From an uncultured Eubacteriales bacterium (lineage in GTDB: Bacteria > Bacillota > Clostridia > Oscillospirales > Oscillospiraceae), in NCBI GenBank assembly GCA_900313925.1, contig OMTF01000012.1, forward strand, positions 44,508 to 108,507: a DNA stretch of 64,000 bases, written 5' to 3'. Under the pieces are notes generated by a model. The model had not been told where the DNA came from and ran no database searches. It was given only the letters and a program-made list of their open reading frames with translations. Every line of letters begins with the position of its first letter. Position 1 is the first letter of the stretch. Shown piece after piece: positions 60,469-64,000 of this stretch. A program made the translations under genes and the position numbers.

Positions 60469-62790
60469 ATGAGAACGAACCGACGGAAAAGTCAGAAAGA
60501 GAGGAAATTGTTGCGGAAAACAGGATATATCATTCGCAGGCCGGCCGCATTGGTGCTGGCTTTTTTCATGCTTCTGGGCGCCTTGGCCGGCACGGCGGCA
60601 GCTGCCGAGCCGACGGACGGATTTCAGCTGACGCAGGGGGAGGGGAACCTGGGCGGTGCCTATGAATTCCACGCCTATTCCGACAGCGCCTCGGGGGGCG
60701 CAGTCTACTGCCTGGATATCTGGAAGTCGATTAAACCGGTGCCCATGAAGGGATGCGGCCGGCTTATCGATCAGGACGTTTCAGGCGCGGATGTCCGCGC
60801 CATGGCTTACGTGCTCTACCACGGATACCACCCCGGGGTCGGTTCCATTGCGGGCTTTGCCGGAACGGAAAGTCAGCTTTACGAGCTTACGCAGTGCGCC
60901 CTCTGGACGCTTACAGCGGCAGCGGAAGGCGGCACGTACGATCTGAAGGAGATGCGCTACTGCTCGGATCATATTTCCCTTCCTGCGGAACAGGAAGCGT
61001 GCAGCCGGCTTGTGGATCGGGCCCTTGCATTTTCTGCCGGCAATCCAAACACCGATGCGCCGGAACTGGAGCGCACATTTGTCTACGCTGCGGCAAACGA
61101 TCCGGAGCAGGCCTATCAGCGCATGGCCGAGGCATTTCCCGTTCGGGGAGACTTCTCCCTGCATAAAACGGATTCCGAAACGGGATCGGCCATGGCGGGC
61201 GTGCACTTTCGTCTGACGCGAAGTGCTACCGGCGAAAGCGTGGAATTTGCGACCGACGCGGAAGGAAACTACAGTTCCGCGTCGAATTACCGTTCCCACA
61301 GCGCCCCGGACGGCCTTTGGATCGGATCGGAGGACGACCCCTCGGATGCCTGGGGAGCGCTGCCGCCGGGGGAATATACGCTGGAGGAACTGCCGACGGC
61401 GGGTGTCAATGACGGCTACGAACTGTACCGGGGAAGTTTCCGCATCGCGGCGGAACAGACGCAGGTGGAGCTTTCCGTCGTAAACCGCAGAACGCCTGCA
61501 CTGCAGACGGCGCTGCACGGCGCCGGCGGGGAAAAATATATTTTCGCAGGTCCCGATACGGAACTTACGGACACCGTCCGCTGCGTCGGTCTTGACGACT
61601 GCATCGGAATGGAGCTTCGGCTGTGCGGGCAGCTTTACGATTCCGAGTCGGGCGCACTGCTGAGCGAAGCCGAAACGGTCTTTACCCCGGAGGCGGGAAC
61701 GGGAACCGTAGAGCAGAGCTTCCGACTTGACGCTTCCAAACTTTCCGGTCGCAGCGTGACGGCCGTGGAAAGCCTCTACTGCGGACAGAATAAGATCGCA
61801 GAGCATCGGGATTTTTCCGACGCAGCCCAGACGGTGCAGTTTCCGTCGCTTCACACGACAGCGTCCGACGCTGCGTCCGGGAGCCGCCTTGTCTGCGGAG
61901 CCGGTTCCATTCAGCTGACGGATACGGTCCTCTGCAGGAATCTGGAACCAGGAAAGACCTACACCCTGACGGCGGCACTGATGGACGTCGAGACCGGAGA
62001 ACCCATTCGTGACGCGGAAGGGAAAGCCGTGCAGGCCGAGCGGGAAGTGACCTGCCCCGACGACAGCACGGAATGCACAGCGGAGGTTCTGCTCCGATTT
62101 GAGGCGGCCGCAGATCTGCCCGGAAAGACTGCCGTGATTTTTGAAGGGCTTACAGCGGACGGTGTTTTGTATGCCTCGGAAGCCGATCTGCAGGAAGCAG
62201 AGCAGACCGTCCGGTTTCCGGGTCTCCGATCTTCGGCCGCGGATCGTTCCGACGGCGACCGTATTCTGCCGGCCTCCGGCACGGTTTGCATTCAGGAAAC
62301 CGTATACTACGCGAACCTGGAGCCCGGTGCGTCGTATACGCTGGAAACGCAGCTTACGGACAGCCGTACCGGAGAGGAGATCCGCCTCGCGGACGGAACC
62401 TTTGCCGTGAAGCGGACGTTTTCTCCGGAAGCTTCGGAGGGATCGATGGAAATCCTCCTTCCTGCCGCTGCGGAAGCGCTGCCGGATACGGTGCTTGTTA
62501 CGGACCGGCTTTACGATGCCGGCGGCCGCTGCCTTGCCGTGCATGCGGAGGCAGCAAACTCCGATCAGACCCTGCGAAAAGAAAGCGGAACTCCGCCGGA
62601 CACAGGCGATGAGAGCGGCCGGGGGCGGGCGCTGACATTCGGATGCACAGCGCTCGCCGCAGGCGTTTTCCTGTTCTTTGCGGCACGGAAGAAACACGCC
62701 GCCGACTCAGCGGAAGCGTCCGAGGGGGAACTGCGGCCGTCCGGGAAAAAAATACCTCGCCCCGTTGACAGCACCGAAGGAAAGGACTAA
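60469..62790 (+). CDS. Surface adhesin: thioester domain, Cna-B domain, three VaFE repeats, sortase-like tail
   Basis: 773 aa. Signal peptide with hydrophobic core LVLAFFMLLGALAGTAAAA. Thioester (TQXA) domain: Cys81 in VYCLDIW and Gln142 in ELTQCALW would form the internal thioester used to bind host amines covalently. Cna-B domain about 227-335 (HKTDSETGSAMAGVHF, GEYTLEELP). Three VaFE-type repeats at about 342-460, 460-583 and 583-703, each with a TDTV/QETV strand. The end has PPDTGD (709-714) instead of LPXTG, a membrane segment (721-741) and a long hydrophilic tail. ATG 60469 is preferred over TTG 60448. Confidence 0.85.
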   Translation: MRTNRRKSQKERKLLRKTGYIIRRPAALVLAFFMLLGALAGTAAAAEPTDGFQLTQGEGNLGGAYEFHAYSDSASGGAVYCLDIWKSIKPVPMKGCGRLIDQDVSGADVRAMAYVLYHGYHPGVGSIAGFAGTESQLYELTQCALWTLTAAAEGGTYDLKEMRYCSDHISLPAEQEACSRLVDRALAFSAGNPNTDAPELERTFVYAAANDPEQAYQRMAEAFPVRGDFSLHKTDSETGSAMAGVHFRLTRSATGESVEFATDAEGNYSSASNYRSHSAPDGLWIGSEDDPSDAWGALPPGEYTLEELPTAGVNDGYELYRGSFRIAAEQTQVELSVVNRRTPALQTALHGAGGEKYIFAGPDTELTDTVRCVGLDDCIGMELRLCGQLYDSESGALLSEAETVFTPEAGTGTVEQSFRLDASKLSGRSVTAVESLYCGQNKIAEHRDFSDAAQTVQFPSLHTTASDAASGSRLVCGAGSIQLTDTVLCRNLEPGKTYTLTAALMDVETGEPIRDAEGKAVQAEREVTCPDDSTECTAEVLLRFEAAADLPGKTAVIFEGLTADGVLYASEADLQEAEQTVRFPGLRSSAADRSDGDRILPASGTVCIQETVYYANLEPGASYTLETQLTDSRTGEEIRLADGTFAVKRTFSPEASEGSMEILLPAAAEALPDTVLVTDRLYDAGGRCLAVHAEAANSDQTLRKESGTPPDTGDESGRGRALTFGCTALAAGVFLFFAARKKHAADSAEASEGELRPSGKKIPRPVDSTEGKD

Positions 62791-62793
62791 GAT
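62764..62793 (+). promoter_or_regulatory. Promoter of the thiW leader, inside the adhesin 3' end
   Basis: TTGACA (62764-62769), 18 nt, TAAGAT (62788-62793). It overlaps the adhesin stop codon region and sits 12 nt before the TPP aptamer. Confidence 0.6.
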
Positions 62794-62804
62794 GAAAGAC
62801 GACA

Positions 62805-62881
62805 AGGGGAGCTCGGAAGGGCTGAGAGGAAGCATGGCTTCGACCTTTACCTGATCTGGATAATGCCAGCGTAGGAAAGAA
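62805..62881 (+). promoter_or_regulatory. TPP riboswitch (THI-box)
   Basis: All hallmarks of the thiamine pyrophosphate aptamer: 5' GGGGAGC (62806-62812), GGCTGAGAGG (62820-62829), P3a GAAGC/GCTTC, CGACC, and the pyrophosphate arm CTGATCTGGATAATGCCAG (62851-62869) followed by CGTAGG. Binding of TPP stabilises the aptamer and favours the terminator just downstream. Confidence 0.97.
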
Positions 62882-62890
62882 GCGTTTCAC

Positions 62891-62912
62891 ACCGCCCCCT
62901 TGGGCGGTTTTT
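62891..62912 (+). terminator. Terminator of the TPP riboswitch
   Basis: ACCGCCC/GGGCGGT stem, CCCT loop, TTTTTCC; 10 nt after the aptamer, as expected for a transcriptional OFF switch. Confidence 0.9.
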
Positions 62913-63000
62913 CCTTTCCCCTGTACAATTCCATAACTTCCGCAGCGGCGCTTCGGCGCAGCGCATGGAGGGGGAGCGCCCTGCGTGCGGCGAGGGAAGG

Positions 63001-63110
63001 ATTCAGCGATGGGAGACCATGTTCTGGCCTGAGAGGAAACCAGCAAGTTTCGACCGGCATTCAAAGGGCCTGTGTGCCCGGAATGGACCGGAAGGTGCGC
63101 TGAAGCGAAG
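63001..63110 (+). promoter_or_regulatory. Second, half thi-box-like RNA element upstream of thiW
   Basis: GGGAG (63011-63015), GGCCTGAGAGG (63026-63036), P3a GAAAC/GTTTC (63036-63040/63047-63051) and CGACC (63051-63055) match the first TPP aptamer in order and spacing. The CTGATCTGGATAATGCCAG arm is absent. Instead, a hairpin CCGG-CATTC-AAA-GGGC / GCCC-GGAATG-GA-CCGG occupies 63054-63091. By inference this RNA could recognise a thiamine-related ligand without the pyrophosphate contact. Not a known class to my knowledge. Confidence 0.55.
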
Positions 63111-63140
63111 CCAACCGGCCCAGAAGGAGGTTGGTTTTTT
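63111..63140 (+). terminator. Terminator overlapping the thiW ribosome binding site
   Basis: CCAACC (63111-63116) pairs with GGTTGG (63129-63134), followed by T6 directly before the ATG. AAGGAGG (63124-63130) lies inside the hairpin, so it can act by termination or by RBS masking. Confidence 0.7.
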
Positions 63141-63704
63141 ATGGATAATCCGGCAAAGAATACCGCGGCGCCGATCGAGGCGCCGGCAGAAACCCTTCGG
63201 ACGGAACATCGGTTCGGCGTGCGCCGACTGACGCTGACCGCAATGTTCACAGCCCTCGCGTTTGTTCTGAGTACCTTTGTGTACTTTCCGCACATGGCCC
63301 CATTCCAGCATTTCGTAGATGTGCTGGCGGAAGTCTTCGTCGGTCCCTGGTACGCCTTCGCGGCGGCGCTGATGACCGGCCTGCTGCGCATGGCCTGCGG
63401 GCGGGACATCGGATGTGTTGTCGGCGCCATATTCGGCCCGATCATCGGCGGGCTATGGTACAGAAAAACACACAAGTTCTGGTCCGCCTGGGCTGGGGAG
63501 GTCATCGGTACCGGCTTTGTCGGGGCGATGACAGCCTATCCGCTGTTCAAGACATTCTACGGTCTGGACGCGCAGTCACCGTTTTACTATGTGCCGTTCT
63601 ATACCCCGTCCGCGGCCGTGGGAGCTGCCCTGGGCGTTGCGGTGCTTGCCGGTCTGAAGAAAGCCGGCGTTTTCGAGAAACTCTGGCATCAGGTCAATCC
63701 CTGA
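63141..63704 (+). CDS. thiW: ThiW-type ECF S component (thiamine precursor uptake)
   Basis: 187 aa with about five membrane segments after a charged 30-residue N-terminus. FTALAFVLSTFVYFPHMAP, QHFVDVLAEVFVGPWYA, MTGLLRMACG, LWYRKTHKFW and EVIGTGFVGAMTAYPLFK match the ThiW family, proposed from genome context to import a thiamine precursor (thiazole) with a shared ECF module. Regulated by the TPP riboswitch and, by inference, the second thi-like element. AAGGAGG 10 nt before ATG. Confidence 0.9.
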   Translation: MDNPAKNTAAPIEAPAETLRTEHRFGVRRLTLTAMFTALAFVLSTFVYFPHMAPFQHFVDVLAEVFVGPWYAFAAALMTGLLRMACGRDIGCVVGAIFGPIIGGLWYRKTHKFWSAWAGEVIGTGFVGAMTAYPLFKTFYGLDAQSPFYYVPFYTPSAAVGAALGVAVLAGLKKAGVFEKLWHQVNP

Positions 63705-63722
63705 AGCAGAAAAAATCTTTAT

Positions 63723-63746
63723 CCCGCGGCTTCGGCCGCGGGTTTT
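63723..63746 (+). terminator. Terminator of thiW
   Basis: CCCGCGGC-TTCG-GCCGCGGG followed by TTTT. It serves as the target site of the intron that begins 4 nt later. Confidence 0.9.
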
Positions 63747-63750
63747 CTTA

Positions 63751-64000
63751 GTATGACGGGCATGCCGTCAGTCTGTGGTGAAAATCCACAAGGGGCGTAG
63801 TTGCCGACGAACCCCATAGCAACTCCCAAGGTTTGCACCGTGAGGGGCAGGCGAGAGGAAGGGATAGCGAAATCGTAACCTGACGAACAGGAACCTGATA
63901 CAAGGCGCGCTTGGCGGATGAGCTGGCTAAGGACAGCAAAGTCCCAAAGGCAACCGTAACCCAAGGGCGTAAATCAGGCAGGCAGACGAGGAAAGACTGA
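63751..64000 (+). mobile_element. Group IIC intron, 5' end (domain I), runs off the window
   Basis: Starts GTATG at 63751, four bases after the U-run of the thiW terminator; group IIC introns insert just behind terminator hairpins. Intron-like blocks: ACGGGCATGCCGT stem, CAGTCTGTGGTGAAAATCC, GGATGAGCTGGC near 63916, CAAAGTCC near 63938 and GGAAAGACTG at the edge. These correspond in order to domain I of the Oceanobacillus iheyensis IIC intron. The reverse transcriptase gene and domains V/VI would lie to the right. The 5' GTATG differs from the usual GTGYG. Confidence 0.85.

Noticed and set aside
60781..62697. 638-codon minus-strand frame opposite the adhesin
   Set aside because: Mirror of a GC-rich plus-strand gene; no start signal and no family resemblance, whereas the plus strand shows clear domains.
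62900..63231. Short open frames through the thiW leader
   Set aside because: They cover two RNA elements and terminators and lack translation signals.
63751..64000. Possible cobalamin riboswitch at the right edge
   Set aside because: The conserved B12-box sequence is missing; block order and position behind a terminator fit a group IIC intron.
1..64000. CRISPR arrays, rRNA and tRNA genes
   Set aside because: No regularly spaced repeats, no rRNA blocks and no convincing cloverleaf with a GGTTCGAATCC-like arm was seen on reading both strands; a tRNAscan-type search would be decisive.

Overview
The window reads as a chromosomal segment of an anaerobic, moderately GC-rich Firmicute of class Clostridia. 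Supporting signs are strong AAGGAGG-type ribosome binding sites, frequent GTG/TTG starts and intrinsic terminators. The enzymes point the same way: a group-B-like [FeFe] hydrogenase, acyl-CoA dehydrogenases with a CoA-transferase, a BaiCD-like flavin/Fe-S reductase, FecCD and ECF transporters, and a TPP riboswitch. No rRNA, tRNA or CRISPR array was seen. Species cannot be named from this sequence alone.

Layout. 0-7.5 kb: a membrane-anchored nuclease-like protein that lacks its catalytic His, an HD hydrolase, a polyprenol-type glycosyltransferase, a methyltransferase, an ECF S component, a DUF1810 protein and a diverged M20 peptidase. 7.5-17 kb: a PcrA-like helicase, an alpha/beta hydrolase, glycerol-1-phosphate dehydrogenase, a 5'-nucleotidase-like phosphoesterase, an LUD protein, and a Zn/Cd-type P-ATPase with an ArsR/SmtB-type operator. 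17-28 kb: a truncated ferredoxin-domain gene, a BtuD/FecE ATPase separated by 6 kb from its likely binding protein and permease, a TetR regulator facing an SDR and a BaiCD-like reductase, and a stomatin-like protein. 28-41 kb: a redox and acyl-CoA region. It holds a 910-aa Fe-S flavoprotein next to hypA, two acyl-CoA dehydrogenases around an HTH-DRTGG-CBS-hotdog regulator, a crotonase, a two-subunit CoA-transferase, a probable structured ncRNA near 39.1-39.4 kb, and the hydrogenase. 41-47 kb: a lipoprotein, GNAT, glmM coupled to a GlmU-like left-handed-helix protein, and a phosphoesterase.

47.6-53.5 kb is a complete-looking pyrCKDFEBI operon behind a strong promoter and a leader terminator that resembles PyrR-type attenuation. 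53.6-59 kb looks like a foreign or decayed mobile module: an XRE regulator, a broken IS605 TnpB, then an S24 repressor facing a Y-family polymerase. The two promoters each carry the same 10-mer between -35 and -10. An ImmA/IrrE peptidase, a zinc-ribbon protein and a sigma-region-4-like protein follow. 60.4-62.8 kb encodes a thioester/Cna-B/VaFE surface adhesin.

The right end is the most unusual. A promoter inside the adhesin's 3' end drives a canonical TPP riboswitch with its own terminator. About 100 nt later there is a second thi-box-like element. It keeps the CTGAGAG/P3a arm but has an unrelated hairpin in place of the pyrophosphate-binding arm, and it is followed by a terminator that also contains the thiW ribosome binding site. 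Directly after the thiW terminator the 5' end of a group IIC intron begins and runs off the window.
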